Assembly: GCA_934754855.1 (NCBI GenBank)
Contig: CAKVJR010000002.1
Location: 1-37,706, forward strand
Reading direction: 5' to 3'
Length of the DNA stretch: 37,706 nucleotides
DNA from: an uncultured Candidatus Melainabacteria bacterium
GTDB taxonomy: Bacteria; Cyanobacteriota; Vampirovibrionia; Gastranaerophilales; Gastranaerophilaceae
A program made the translations under genes and the position numbers. Positions 1 to 7,993 of the stretch are shown here, one piece after another (the first letter of the stretch is position 1; every line of letters starts with the position of its first letter). The notes below the pieces were generated by a model. That model ran no database searches. It worked only from the letters and a program-made list of their open reading frames with translations, and was not told the DNA's origin.

Positions 1-883
1 TTACGTCACGTCCGTGCTGAGGGAATGCACATTTTTCTCTTTGAAGTTTAAACCATTCGTGTTCAATGTCTATAACGATTGAACGGGCACCGCTTTCATA
101 AGTCATATCGAGCCATTTTTCAGCCTCTTCAATATTATCGTTAATGTTTGGCATAATTATGTATTTTGTTGCAACAAGCGGGATATTCTGCGGATTTTCA
201 GCCTCTGCATAACGTCTTACATTCTCAACAACCTTATCATAAGCATCAACATTTTTGATTTTCTTGAAAGTTTCTCTTGAGCCTGAATCAAGCGACAATA
301 CAACATCAACAATACCCTCGTTGATACCTCTTGCAATCGCAGGTGAAAACTTAATTCCCGAGGTATGAATAATAACTTTCGGAACTTGCTTTTCAACGAG
401 CAAATCAAGCAATTCTTCAAACTCTTCAAGAATAGTCGGTTCACCGCCCGCAAAGGTTATTTCGCCCCCCGGTTTGAACAACTTTTTATCAAACATATCC
501 TTAATTATGGGCAAAACGTTATAATATCTTTGTGAGTTAAAATAATCTTTGTTATAATCCGTAAAACAGTAAATACATCTGCAATTGCAATGAGTCCAAT
601 GGTTAAAATGCAAATAATTAAAGTAAAGTTTTTGCTCAAACCATTCTTTTTCCCAAAGATTAAAGCAACCTTCGCACTTCGGGTTAATTTCGCCACGTTT
701 GTTTTCATCAATGTATGCCTGTTTGAGTTGATGGATTTCTTCCCAATCCAAAGGCTCACCGTTGTAAGGTTTTTTGACGTACAAATTTCCGCCGCCGACA
801 TGGCATCTTAAACAGCACATTTCAATATGTCCCGGTTCAAAATTCATTCCGTGCGTTATCCAGTTACAACTTTTAAATTTCAT
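1..883 (-). CDS. Radical SAM protein, paralogue 1 of 3 (3' end cut by window edge)
   Basis: The reading frame is open from ATG at 883 to the left window edge, giving 294 residues and no stop. The radical SAM cluster motif CX3CX2C is C99, C103 and C106 (CNCRCIYC), followed by a GGE motif (FAGGEPT) that contacts SAM in this superfamily. Before the core is a Cys-rich module shared with the two neighbours: SC at 5-6, HGxNF, CC at 23-24, GGG, then CEGC at 70-73. It may bind an extra Fe-S cluster (inference). AGGA precedes the ATG at normal spacing. The gene lies 59 bp after the second paralogue, probably in one transcript. The substrate is unknown; no recognisable precursor peptide or partner enzyme is adjacent. 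Confidence 0.88.
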   Translation of the reverse strand, partial: MKFKSCNWITHGMNFEPGHIEMCCLRCHVGGGNLYVKKPYNGEPLDWEEIHQLKQAYIDENKRGEINPKCEGCFNLWEKEWFEQKLYFNYLHFNHWTHCNCRCIYCFTDYNKDYFNSQRYYNVLPIIKDMFDKKLFKPGGEITFAGGEPTILEEFEELLDLLVEKQVPKVIIHTSGIKFSPAIARGINEGIVDVVLSLDSGSRETFKKIKNVDAYDKVVENVRRYAEAENPQNIPLVATKYIIMPNINDNIEEAEKWLDMTYESGARSIVIDIEHEWFKLQREKCAFPQHGRDV

Positions 884-942
884 ATCTGAGTCCTTTGAAA
901 ATTTATATGAATATTTTACAACGCTAAATTATTTTAGCAAAA

Positions 943-1929
943 TTATCCGTTATTTTGAGCCTTTTGAGCCTCTTTTTCACGTCTTTCCGCAAGCATGTGT
1001 GCCGCACGTTCATATTCGCCGTAAACAAGCCCTCTGTCCATTGCTGCCTGTTTTGTATAATCAAACAGGTCATAAATATATTGAGGAACTCTATCTCGTC
1101 TTGAATAAAACCATTGCGATTCGATTTCCTGGATTACATATCCGATTCCGAATTCTACACATCTGTCAAGCCAAGCGTTAATCTCTTCCCGAGTGTCATT
1201 AACCCCCGGAATTACAATATATTTAACTTTGACAAGTTCTCGGTTTTGTTGAATTGCCGCATAACGTCTGAGATTATCCCAAACCTTATCGTAAGTCTTT
1301 ACTTCCTTAATTCGGGCATGCATTTCTTCCGTACCCGAATCAACGGACACAATCAAATCAACCTTGCCACGACGAAGTCCGTCCTCAATAACGTTTGAAT
1401 ATTCGATACAACCCGTATGTATTCTGATAAAATAATCGTAATCAAGAAAAATTTGCAGACATTCTTCAAATTCCTTGAGCAAACAGACTTCTCCGCCGCC
1501 AAAACTTACGTCCCCGCCTCTCATCAAAAGATTTTTGTCAATCATATCTTTTAAAATAGGCAAAAAGTCATAATTTTTTTTCGTATTATAAATATCTTTT
1601 TTATTGTGAGTATGGCAATAAATACAATTGCAGTTGCAATAAGTCCAATAGTCCAAATTAAAGAAATTAAATTGGTCAGACTCGTACCATTCCTGTTCTT
1701 CGAGGTAAATGCAACCCTCACATTTGTGGTATGTTCCGCCTGATTTGTGCAAATCTTTTATTTCTTTTTTGAAAGCAAAAAACTTATCCCAATCAATCGG
1801 TCCGCCCTGATAATTTTCGATAACTTTAGTATCACCGCCGCCTTTGGCACTGTATTGGCAGCAAAGTTTTATCGAATCAATATCAAAATTTATACCGTGT
1901 TCAATTTTTGTGCAACTTTTATAAATCAA
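943..1929 (-). CDS. Radical SAM protein, paralogue 2 of 3 (TTG start)
   Basis: This 328-residue protein has CX3CX2C at C98, C102 and C105 (CNCNCIYC) and a GGE motif (FGGGEV). It has the same N-terminal Cys module as its neighbours: SC at 5-6, HGINF, CC at 23-24, CEGC at 70-73. The start is TTG at 1929-1927, overlapping the TGA stop of the upstream paralogue. Alignment supports it: M-I-Y-K-S-C matches M-K-F-K-S-C of paralogue 1, and GGAG lies about 10 nt upstream. The overlap suggests translational coupling. A basic Lys/Arg/Glu-rich tail ends the protein. It belongs to the radical SAM superfamily with unknown substrate; the shared N-terminal module argues for related substrates within the trio. 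Confidence 0.9.
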   Translation of the reverse strand: MIYKSCTKIEHGINFDIDSIKLCCQYSAKGGGDTKVIENYQGGPIDWDKFFAFKKEIKDLHKSGGTYHKCEGCIYLEEQEWYESDQFNFFNLDYWTYCNCNCIYCHTHNKKDIYNTKKNYDFLPILKDMIDKNLLMRGGDVSFGGGEVCLLKEFEECLQIFLDYDYFIRIHTGCIEYSNVIEDGLRRGKVDLIVSVDSGTEEMHARIKEVKTYDKVWDNLRRYAAIQQNRELVKVKYIVIPGVNDTREEINAWLDRCVEFGIGYVIQEIESQWFYSRRDRVPQYIYDLFDYTKQAAMDRGLVYGEYERAAHMLAERREKEAQKAQNNG

Positions 1930-2948
1930 TGTCCGTACTCTCCACGATGAATATTCATATCATTTGCTCTATCGTACAATTCGCAACGAATCATGCCAAG
2001 TTCTTTTGCTTTATTCATTCCGTAATCAATCATATCGTAAATGTGTTGAGGAACATCATGTTTATGCCATTGATACCAACCGCCCTCAATATCAAGGACA
2101 ATCCATCTTACGCCCGCATCAACAGTCAATTCAAACCATTTTTCAAGTTCTTCAAATGTGTCATTATACCCCGGAACAATGATGAATTTTGTTCTTGCCA
2201 AGCCTTTGTCTTTCGTCTGAGCATCTGCATATAGTCTGATATTTTCCCAAACTTTATCAAACAAAGGAACATTCTTGATTTTTTTATAAGTTTCGGCAGT
2301 ACCCGCATCGGGAGAAATTACAACATTCAAAATGCCCTCAGCGATACCTCTTGCTATTGCGGGAGAATATTTAACCCCTGATGAATGAACTCTGATATTA
2401 TCCATTCCTGCATCAATCAACAGGTTCACAAGCGGTTCAAATTCGTCCAAAATAGCAGGTTCGCCACCACCAAATCCGACTTCGCCGCCCGCTCTCAACT
2501 GTTTTCTGTCGGCGAGTTCCTTAATTTGTTCAAAAATAGGATAATTAGGACGTTTTGCAAATTCCTCAAAATTTTCCGAAGTGAAACAATAATTGCATTT
2601 ACAATTACATCTCGTCCAATGATTGAAAACCATAAAAGAAATATAATCTTCATCGTCCCATTCACGCTCTTTCAAGAAAAAGCAGCCTTTGCAACGGTCA
2701 AGAGTTATGCCTCTTTTATTAAGTTCACGCATTTCTCTTTTTTCTGCAAAAAATTTATCCCAATCGATTTTTTCGCCATAATAATTTGGAATTAAAATTT
2801 GGCGACCACCACCCTCGTGCGTGTTCATACAGCACATTTTGATGTCCTCATAATCGGCATTAAATCCGTGCTGAATGTACTCACAACTCAAATAGCGTTG
2901 TTTCGACTTGTTCCTGTTGAACATATCCTTTATACTTTGAAAATTCAT
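1926..2948 (-). CDS. Radical SAM protein, paralogue 3 of 3 (first gene of the cluster)
   Basis: This 340-residue protein has CX3CX2C at C114, C118 and C121 (CNCKCNYC) and a GGE motif (FGGGEPA). The N-terminal Cys module recurs after a 16-residue basic extension: SC at 21-22, HGFN, CC at 39-40, GGG, CKGC at 86-89. The start ATG at 2948 is preceded by GGAG at 7 nt. It is the first gene of the three-gene minus-strand run and overlaps the next by 4 nt. The three proteins are alike along their whole length, so the array arose by tandem duplication followed by divergence. No function can be assigned beyond radical SAM chemistry. Confidence 0.9.
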   Translation of the reverse strand: MNFQSIKDMFNRNKSKQRYLSCEYIQHGFNADYEDIKMCCMNTHEGGGRQILIPNYYGEKIDWDKFFAEKREMRELNKRGITLDRCKGCFFLKEREWDDEDYISFMVFNHWTRCNCKCNYCFTSENFEEFAKRPNYPIFEQIKELADRKQLRAGGEVGFGGGEPAILDEFEPLVNLLIDAGMDNIRVHSSGVKYSPAIARGIAEGILNVVISPDAGTAETYKKIKNVPLFDKVWENIRLYADAQTKDKGLARTKFIIVPGYNDTFEELEKWFELTVDAGVRWIVLDIEGGWYQWHKHDVPQHIYDMIDYGMNKAKELGMIRCELYDRANDMNIHRGEYGH

Positions 2949-3110
2949 TTTGAACTCCGATAAAACTTAGTTCATGATAATACTAATATGGCATTTTTAC
3001 AAGTATATTAAACTTACGCAACGGATTTTTTAAACATTTTTAAACACAATATTTGCAAAATGTGTGCAAGCGAAGAATGCTTTGCCTCGGACGCAAATTT
3101 TTTTACATTA

Positions 3111-3134
3111 AAAAAGACCTCTTTCGAGGTCTTT
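3111..3134 (-). terminator. Rho-independent terminator of the first CHAP gene
   Basis: Read on the minus strand this is a 9-bp stem (AAAGACCTC / GAGGTCTTT) with a GAAA tetraloop and a following T run. It starts 6 bp after the TAG stop of the CHAP protein gene and separates that gene from the radical SAM cluster. Confidence 0.85.
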
Positions 3135-3139
3135 GAAAA

Positions 3140-4903
3140 CTATGAAACAATGTCGCTTAGTTTGATAAAGCCTGTAAGACTTTTATCATAAATGCTCTTT
3201 TTGTTTGATTTAACTTGGTCGCTTGAGTTACCTTCAACAGTTGTGAATGTGCCGTCTTTGTTGATTGCTTTAACGATACCCGTGTGAGATGCACCGTTGC
3301 TCTTCCAGATAATAACGTCACCGACCGAGAGGGTGTTTTGAGCGTATTTGAGTTTTTCGTTGTTTGACATTTTAGAAGTGTTATCAAAAACGCCCTTGCT
3401 TTGAGCCCAAGACATGAGGTTTGAAACAGCGGGTGAGCCAAAACCTTTTGAAACTGACATGCCGTTTTCTTTTGCATATTCTTTAACGACGTAAGTTACA
3501 AAGTCTGCACACCATGATTCTGTTCTTCCGTTTGTAAACAATTTATATGAACCGTCTTTTTCGTTCAAGCCCATATATTTGCTTGCAAGTTTAACAAGAC
3601 CGCTTCCGATGTCATTTGAAGCCTTACCTTTGTTTACGCCTGCTTTTTTAGCCTCTTTCTTTTGTTCAGCCTCTTTAGTTTTAATCTTTTTGTCGATTTC
3701 TGCAACATCTTTTGTTTTTTGAGATTTCAATTTGTCGATTGAAGCAGTCAACTTATCCATTTTTGCTTTAAGTTTAGGATCTGCTTGACCGATTTGAGTT
3801 TCAACGCCTTGAACTACTTTTTGTTGAGCCTTTTCTTTCTTTTCTAATTCTTTGATTTTTGCTTCATCATTTTTGATTTTTGACTCAAGTTTTTCTTTTT
3901 TCTCTTTCTTTGCAGAAATAGATTTTTTCAATTCCGCTAATCTTGATTTATTTTCGGAATTAATTTTTGAATCTTTGTTATCAGTCTTTATTGCACCTTT
4001 TTCACCTTCAAGTGCTGCAAGGTCTGCTTCAAGGTTTGACAAACCTGCTTTGTGGGTATCAAGTGAAGATTGTGCGTCTGATTTTTTTGATTGAATATCG
4101 CTCAAAGCCTTTTGTTGAGTAGCATATTCATTTTTCAATTCAGAACTGATTTTAGTATTGTTAGCAACTAAATTATCTTTTTCTTTTTGTTTTGCTTCAA
4201 TATTTTTGTCTGCTTCGCTGATGATTTCTTCACGTTCTTTTCTCAATTCTTCAACTTCATCTTCTGCAGTTTTGGTTTTTGTTTTTGAAGTATTTGAACT
4301 GCTTGAAGCAGAGGAAGCGTTTGATGAAGATGATGCACGATTTGCATTTGATGCTGAAGAAACACCATTTCCGACCATTGCGGGCATTTCAAACGAAGAC
4401 GGATTAGCAGCGGCTTCTTTTTGTGCATCGAGTGCTTTTTCAACTTCTTGGAAAGCTTCTTCGACAAGTTTTGCCAATTGACTTTCAGATGTTGTTCCGA
4501 TTGAGTCAATTAAAGAATCCAAATCAGTTTGCGAAAGACTTGAAACATCACCGTCTAAACCTGCTAAACCTTCAATAAATGTTTTTCCTTCTTCTGCAGA
4601 AATAACACCGTCATTGTTTGTGTCAGCAACACTTTGAACAGTATCATTTGACATTAAACCTTGGAAAACATCTGACAAAGATTGGTTTGCAGAAGAATTA
4701 AGCGTATCGGTTTTTCCTGATGTGAGTGCATTTATTGCTGATTCATAATCAAAATTTTGAAGATTATCAAAACTGATATCGCTGAAAATCGAAGCACTTG
4801 AAATTGAAGTGTTAGAATTGAACAAACTAACATTTTGGCTGTTTGTATTGTTAACGTTTTGCAAACGTTTCATCAAGTAATTCGATATATTTGAATTAGC
4901 CAT
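3140..4903 (-). CDS. EF-hand / coiled-coil / CHAP-domain protein 1
   Basis: The 587-residue protein (start MANSNIS) has no classical signal peptide. In order it has an Asn/Ser-rich N-terminus with NVSLFNSN, an EF-hand loop DTNNDGVISAEE at about 94-105, a Ser-rich linker, a long Glu/Lys/Gln coiled coil (about 200-420), and a C-terminal CHAP domain. The CHAP signature residues are Cys in WCADF (C465), His in SHTG (H540) and Glu/Asn in EGN (557-559). CHAP domains are cysteine peptidases or amidases that usually cut peptidoglycan peptides; the substrate here is inferred. An in-frame ATG 27 nt upstream (4930) overlaps the sigma-28 -10 element, so 4903 is the better start. It is a paralogue of the gene at 5018-6823. 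Confidence 0.85.
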   Translation of the reverse strand: MANSNISNYLMKRLQNVNNTNSQNVSLFNSNTSISSASIFSDISFDNLQNFDYESAINALTSGKTDTLNSSANQSLSDVFQGLMSNDTVQSVADTNNDGVISAEEGKTFIEGLAGLDGDVSSLSQTDLDSLIDSIGTTSESQLAKLVEEAFQEVEKALDAQKEAAANPSSFEMPAMVGNGVSSASNANRASSSSNASSASSSSNTSKTKTKTAEDEVEELRKEREEIISEADKNIEAKQKEKDNLVANNTKISSELKNEYATQQKALSDIQSKKSDAQSSLDTHKAGLSNLEADLAALEGEKGAIKTDNKDSKINSENKSRLAELKKSISAKKEKKEKLESKIKNDEAKIKELEKKEKAQQKVVQGVETQIGQADPKLKAKMDKLTASIDKLKSQKTKDVAEIDKKIKTKEAEQKKEAKKAGVNKGKASNDIGSGLVKLASKYMGLNEKDGSYKLFTNGRTESWCADFVTYVVKEYAKENGMSVSKGFGSPAVSNLMSWAQSKGVFDNTSKMSNNEKLKYAQNTLSVGDVIIWKSNGASHTGIVKAINKDGTFTTVEGNSSDQVKSNKKSIYDKSLTGFIKLSDIVS

Positions 4904-4928
4904 TTTACACTTACACCTTTCATCATGC

Positions 4929-4955
4929 ATGTCGGCAGAATTTTTAAAAACTTTA
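4929..4955 (-). promoter_or_regulatory. Sigma-28 (FliA-type) promoter of CHAP gene 1
   Basis: On the minus strand the -35 element TAAAGTTT (4955-4948) is followed by an 11-nt spacer and the -10 element GCCGACAT (4936-4929). The E. coli FliA consensus is TAAAGTTT, N11, GCCGATAA; this site matches all 8 positions of -35 and 6 of 8 of -10. The start codon at 4903 lies about 25 nt downstream. Confidence 0.83.
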
Positions 4956-4957
4956 AC

Positions 4958-4996
4958 AAAAAAAAGAGATTGTAACGTTTCCGAAACAATCTCTTT
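4958..4996 (-). terminator. Rho-independent terminator of CHAP gene 2
   Basis: On the minus strand, an 11-bp perfect stem (AAAGAGATTGT / ACAATCTCTTT) with a 12-nt loop is followed by eight T residues. It lies 21 bp after the stop of the CHAP 2 gene and just upstream of the CHAP 1 promoter, so the two paralogues are separate transcription units. Confidence 0.9.
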
Positions 4997-5017
4997 AATT
5001 TCAATTTCTTACATAAC

Positions 5018-6823
5018 TTATGTTAATTTTACATAACCAAGAATGTTACTTCTGTTTCTTGATTTTGAAGCAACTTGGCTACCTGCGTTGTTACCTGAAG
5101 TGTTACCTTCAATAGTTTCAACAGTGCCGTCGCCATTAACCTTAGTAACATAACCGATGTGGTCTGCACTGCCGTCACCGTCCCAGTCAAACAATACTGC
5201 ATCACCGGGTTGTGCTTGGTCTTCACCGACAAATGCTCCGTTTGCTTTTGCATTATTTTGAATGTCGGGGCAATATGCTCTGTTACAATTTTTATACCAA
5301 TCAGGGAGATTTTCTTCACCGATTGTTTGGCTTGCGATGAAACTTACGAAGTCTGCACACCATGCTCCGTTATCAAATTGATAACCTGCCTGACGCATAA
5401 TTTCACGCATTTCATCTTGAGTTTTGCCTTCAAATTGTTTTGCAAGTTCAAGTACGTCTTCGCCTGCGAGGAATGAGTTTTCTTTCAAGAATCCGTCACG
5501 GTCTTCTTTTTGTTTTGCATCTTGAAGTTGTGTATTCAATTCTTGAATTTCACTTCTCAAACCTGCAACTTTTTCTTGCTTTTGGCTTCTGATTTCAGCA
5601 ATCTTAGTATCATAAGTTGCAATTTGTTCTTTAATCTTTCCAACTGCTTCTGATGATTGAATGCCCTTTGCAAATCCTTCAGAATCTTGCAATGTCTTGC
5701 TCAAAAGTTCTTGTTTTTGAGTTTCGAGTTGTTGCTTTTTAGTTTCTGCTGTTTGGATTGCTTGTTTTTCTTGAGCGTTCTTATCTTCAAGTTTTTTGTT
5801 TTCTTCTTCGATAGACGCTTTCTTTTCTTTAAGGTTTGTTATTTTTTCTTGAATGCTTGCTTTTTTGGAAGCAGCAGAATCATCATCTCCTGTTACTGCA
5901 CCCAATGCAGTTTCATTGTTTGAAATTTCGCTTTCAATTGAACCGATGTAGTTGTTGTTTGATGCAATTGTTGCTTCATTGTCAGAAATTGTTTTGTTGT
6001 GTTCATCAATTTCCTTATCGGTTTCTTTTATGCTTGCTTCAATTTTTTCTTCTTTTTCTTTGTATGCTTGGTATTCTTTTTCAGAAACACCTGCTTGCTC
6101 CATCGCTTTTTTCTTAGCGTCTTCCTGTTCTTGGATTTGAGCATCTGCTTCTTCTTCGGCAGTTGTTATTTCGCCTTCTTTTTCTTGAATTTTTTGTTCA
6201 ATTTCAGCAACTGTTTCTTCAGTTGATTTTTGAGCAGTTTTGCTTGTTGATCCTGAAGAAGAACCTACACCGCCTGATGAGTAACTTCCGCCGCCTGCTG
6301 AACCTGTTGAGCCTGCACCGTTAGCACTGTTAGTTTGTTCCAATTTGCCTTTTTCAACTTCATCATCAAGACCGAGTGATTCATTGATTGCATCGTTAAT
6401 AACATCGTTCAAATCAATCTTCAATGATTGAACAACTTTATCCAAATCGTCCATTGTTAATGATGTCAAATCACCATCGAATGCCATTGATGATTTCAAG
6501 AATTCAAGTGCTTCTGTTGCATCTAATTCACCGTTACCATCAGCATCTGCTGCTTTTTGAACACCATCAACTTCTAAAAATGCTTTTACCATTTCAGCCA
6601 ATGCTTTTTGATCGGAAGTTGCATTTCCATCAACTGCATCAAGTGCATCGTCTGATTTTAATAATTTTTCAATATCAATATTTTTCAAATCTTCAAGCGT
6701 TGCAGAATTGAACGTCGAAACGTTTTGATATTGATCATACTTGTTAGGAGTCAAAACACCGAAAGATGAACCTTCAAGGGCAATTTTCTTTAATAAATAA
6801 CTGTTAAAGTTTAAATTTGTCAT
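5018..6823 (-). CDS. EF-hand / coiled-coil / CHAP-domain protein 2
   Basis: This 601-residue protein has the same layout as its neighbour: no signal peptide, N-terminal MTNLNFNSYLLKK and NVSTFNS motifs, EF-hand loop DADGNGELDATE at 93-104, a Gly/Ser-rich linker (about 170-195), a long charged coiled coil (about 200-440), and a C-terminal CHAP domain. Signature residues are Cys in WCADF (C489), His in DHIG (H555) and Glu/Asn in EGN (572-574). A second acidic stretch DWDGDGSAD sits beside the active-site His and could bind calcium. The enzyme is probably a peptidoglycan amidase/endopeptidase or another papain-like peptidase (family inference). It is transcribed from a sigma-28 promoter divergently from nadA. 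Confidence 0.87.
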   Translation of the reverse strand: MTNLNFNSYLLKKIALEGSSFGVLTPNKYDQYQNVSTFNSATLEDLKNIDIEKLLKSDDALDAVDGNATSDQKALAEMVKAFLEVDGVQKAADADGNGELDATEALEFLKSSMAFDGDLTSLTMDDLDKVVQSLKIDLNDVINDAINESLGLDDEVEKGKLEQTNSANGAGSTGSAGGGSYSSGGVGSSSGSTSKTAQKSTEETVAEIEQKIQEKEGEITTAEEEADAQIQEQEDAKKKAMEQAGVSEKEYQAYKEKEEKIEASIKETDKEIDEHNKTISDNEATIASNNNYIGSIESEISNNETALGAVTGDDDSAASKKASIQEKITNLKEKKASIEEENKKLEDKNAQEKQAIQTAETKKQQLETQKQELLSKTLQDSEGFAKGIQSSEAVGKIKEQIATYDTKIAEIRSQKQEKVAGLRSEIQELNTQLQDAKQKEDRDGFLKENSFLAGEDVLELAKQFEGKTQDEMREIMRQAGYQFDNGAWCADFVSFIASQTIGEENLPDWYKNCNRAYCPDIQNNAKANGAFVGEDQAQPGDAVLFDWDGDGSADHIGYVTKVNGDGTVETIEGNTSGNNAGSQVASKSRNRSNILGYVKLT

Positions 6824-6860
6824 CGTTTTAATCTTTCAATTTCACTTACCTACACTTTTA

Positions 6861-6887
6861 TTATCGGCGGAAATGCATGTAACTTTA
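6861..6887 (-). promoter_or_regulatory. Sigma-28 (FliA-type) promoter of CHAP gene 2
   Basis: On the minus strand, TAAAGTTA (6887-6880), an 11-nt spacer and GCCGATAA (6868-6861) match the E. coli FliA consensus at 15 of 16 defined positions. The ATG at 6823 lies about 37 nt downstream. An AGGT sequence and a GAAAG stretch lie in the leader. Confidence 0.88.
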
Positions 6888-6983
6888 GGGTTTTGCATGT
6901 TTTCCTTAACAATTGTTAACATAAATTTTTCATTATGAAATTTTTAAAGTAAAATCATATTGATTAAGAATTGAGATAAAATT

Positions 6984-7898
6984 ATGAGAAATATACATCA
7001 TTTAGCCGAAATAATTAATAAATTAAAGAAAGAGAAGAATGCGGTAATTTTGGGTCATTGTTATCAAAATGCCGAGATTGATTTAATTGCGGATTTTGTG
7101 GGTGATTCACTGCAATTAAGCAGATTGGCTGCACAAACCGATGCGAAAATTATTGTTTTCGGCGGTGTGTATTTTATGGCTGAAACCGCTAAAATTTTAT
7201 CTCCCGATAAAAAAGTTTTGTTACCGAACATTGAATCAGGTTGCAGAATGGCAGACATGGTTGATTTAAAACAAATAAAAGAATTTAAGGAAATGTATCC
7301 GAATGTTCCTGTTGTTTGTTATGTAAATTCTTCTGCGGAAGTTAAGGCAGAGGCGGATATTTGCTGCACAAGTGCAAATGCCGTTCACGTTGTTAAATCA
7401 ATGAATGTGCCGAAAGTTCTTTTTGCACCCGATAAATATTTAGGAACTTATGTCGGAAATCAACTTCCCGATGTTGAAGTTATTACATACCCCGGATATT
7501 GCCCGACACACTTGGGTATTTTGGTTGAAGATGTTGAAAAGGCAAAGGCTGAACACCCCGAAGCGAAAGTTCTTGTTCACCCCGAATGCCACCAAGCGGT
7601 CACTGCATTTGCGGATTATATCGGTTCGACAACAGGCATTATGAAGTATGCAAAAGAATCCGATGCAAAAGAATTTATTATTGTAACCGAAAAAGGCGTT
7701 GTTGACAGACTTACGAGAGATTATCCCGAAAAGAATTTCTACCTTGTCAGCAAGCGAGCAGTTTGCCCGAACATGAAACTAAATACATTAGAAGATGTTT
7801 TAAGAGTTCTTGAAACAGAAGAAAATGAAGTTTTTGTCGATGAAGAAATTGCCGCAAAAGCAAGAAAAGCAATCGAAAGAATGGTTGCCGTAAACTAA
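6984..7898 (+). CDS. nadA: Quinolinate synthase NadA
   Basis: NadA condenses iminoaspartate with dihydroxyacetone phosphate to quinolinate in de novo NAD synthesis, using a [4Fe-4S] cluster. The 304-residue length is typical of the short form. The three cluster cysteines are visible at C87 (SGCRMAD), C173 (GYCPTHLG) and C261 (AVCPNMK), with the expected spacing. The N-terminal ILGHCYQNAEI and the HPEC and GSTTG motifs are also typical. No nadB or nadC lies nearby. The gene sits between the two sigma-28 genes for CHAP 2 and the calpain-like protein, divergent from the first. TAAAAT lies only 1 nt before ATG, too close to be its -10; another TAAAAT at about 6950 would leave a short leader. Confidence 0.95.
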   Translation: MRNIHHLAEIINKLKKEKNAVILGHCYQNAEIDLIADFVGDSLQLSRLAAQTDAKIIVFGGVYFMAETAKILSPDKKVLLPNIESGCRMADMVDLKQIKEFKEMYPNVPVVCYVNSSAEVKAEADICCTSANAVHVVKSMNVPKVLFAPDKYLGTYVGNQLPDVEVITYPGYCPTHLGILVEDVEKAKAEHPEAKVLVHPECHQAVTAFADYIGSTTGIMKYAKESDAKEFIIVTEKGVVDRLTRDYPEKNFYLVSKRAVCPNMKLNTLEDVLRVLETEENEVFVDEEIAAKARKAIERMVAVN

Positions 7899-7941
7899 TT
7901 TTTTAAAATGTAACAAGAAATATACATTCTTCTGAACTTGC

Positions 7942-7968
7942 TAAAGTAATTGTTAAAATTGCCGATAA
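7942..7968 (+). promoter_or_regulatory. Sigma-28 (FliA-type) promoter of the calpain-like gene
   Basis: TAAAGTAA (7942-7949), an 11-nt spacer and GCCGATAA (7961-7968) match the FliA consensus at 14 of 16 positions, with a perfect -10. The calpain-like ATG at 7994 is 25 nt beyond the -10, with an AGGTGA ribosome-binding sequence at 7985-7990. The promoter lies wholly in the nadA-calpain gap, so the protease can be transcribed independently of nadA. Confidence 0.88.
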
Positions 7969-7993
7969 CCTAAAAGTACGATGTAGGTGAATC

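Noticed and set aside
1..3110. Peptide-modification (RiPP) cluster around the radical SAM genes
   Set aside because: No short precursor-like gene, transporter or protease is adjacent; the region 2949-3110 holds no plausible peptide frame.
4904..4930. Upstream in-frame start adding nine residues to CHAP protein 1
   Set aside because: That ATG overlaps the sigma-28 -10 element, so it would not be on the transcript; the paralogue aligns with the start at 4903.
6977..6982. TAAAAT directly before nadA as its -10
   Set aside because: It ends 1 nt before ATG, so transcription would begin inside the gene; it does not fit the 6-7 nt leaderless spacing.
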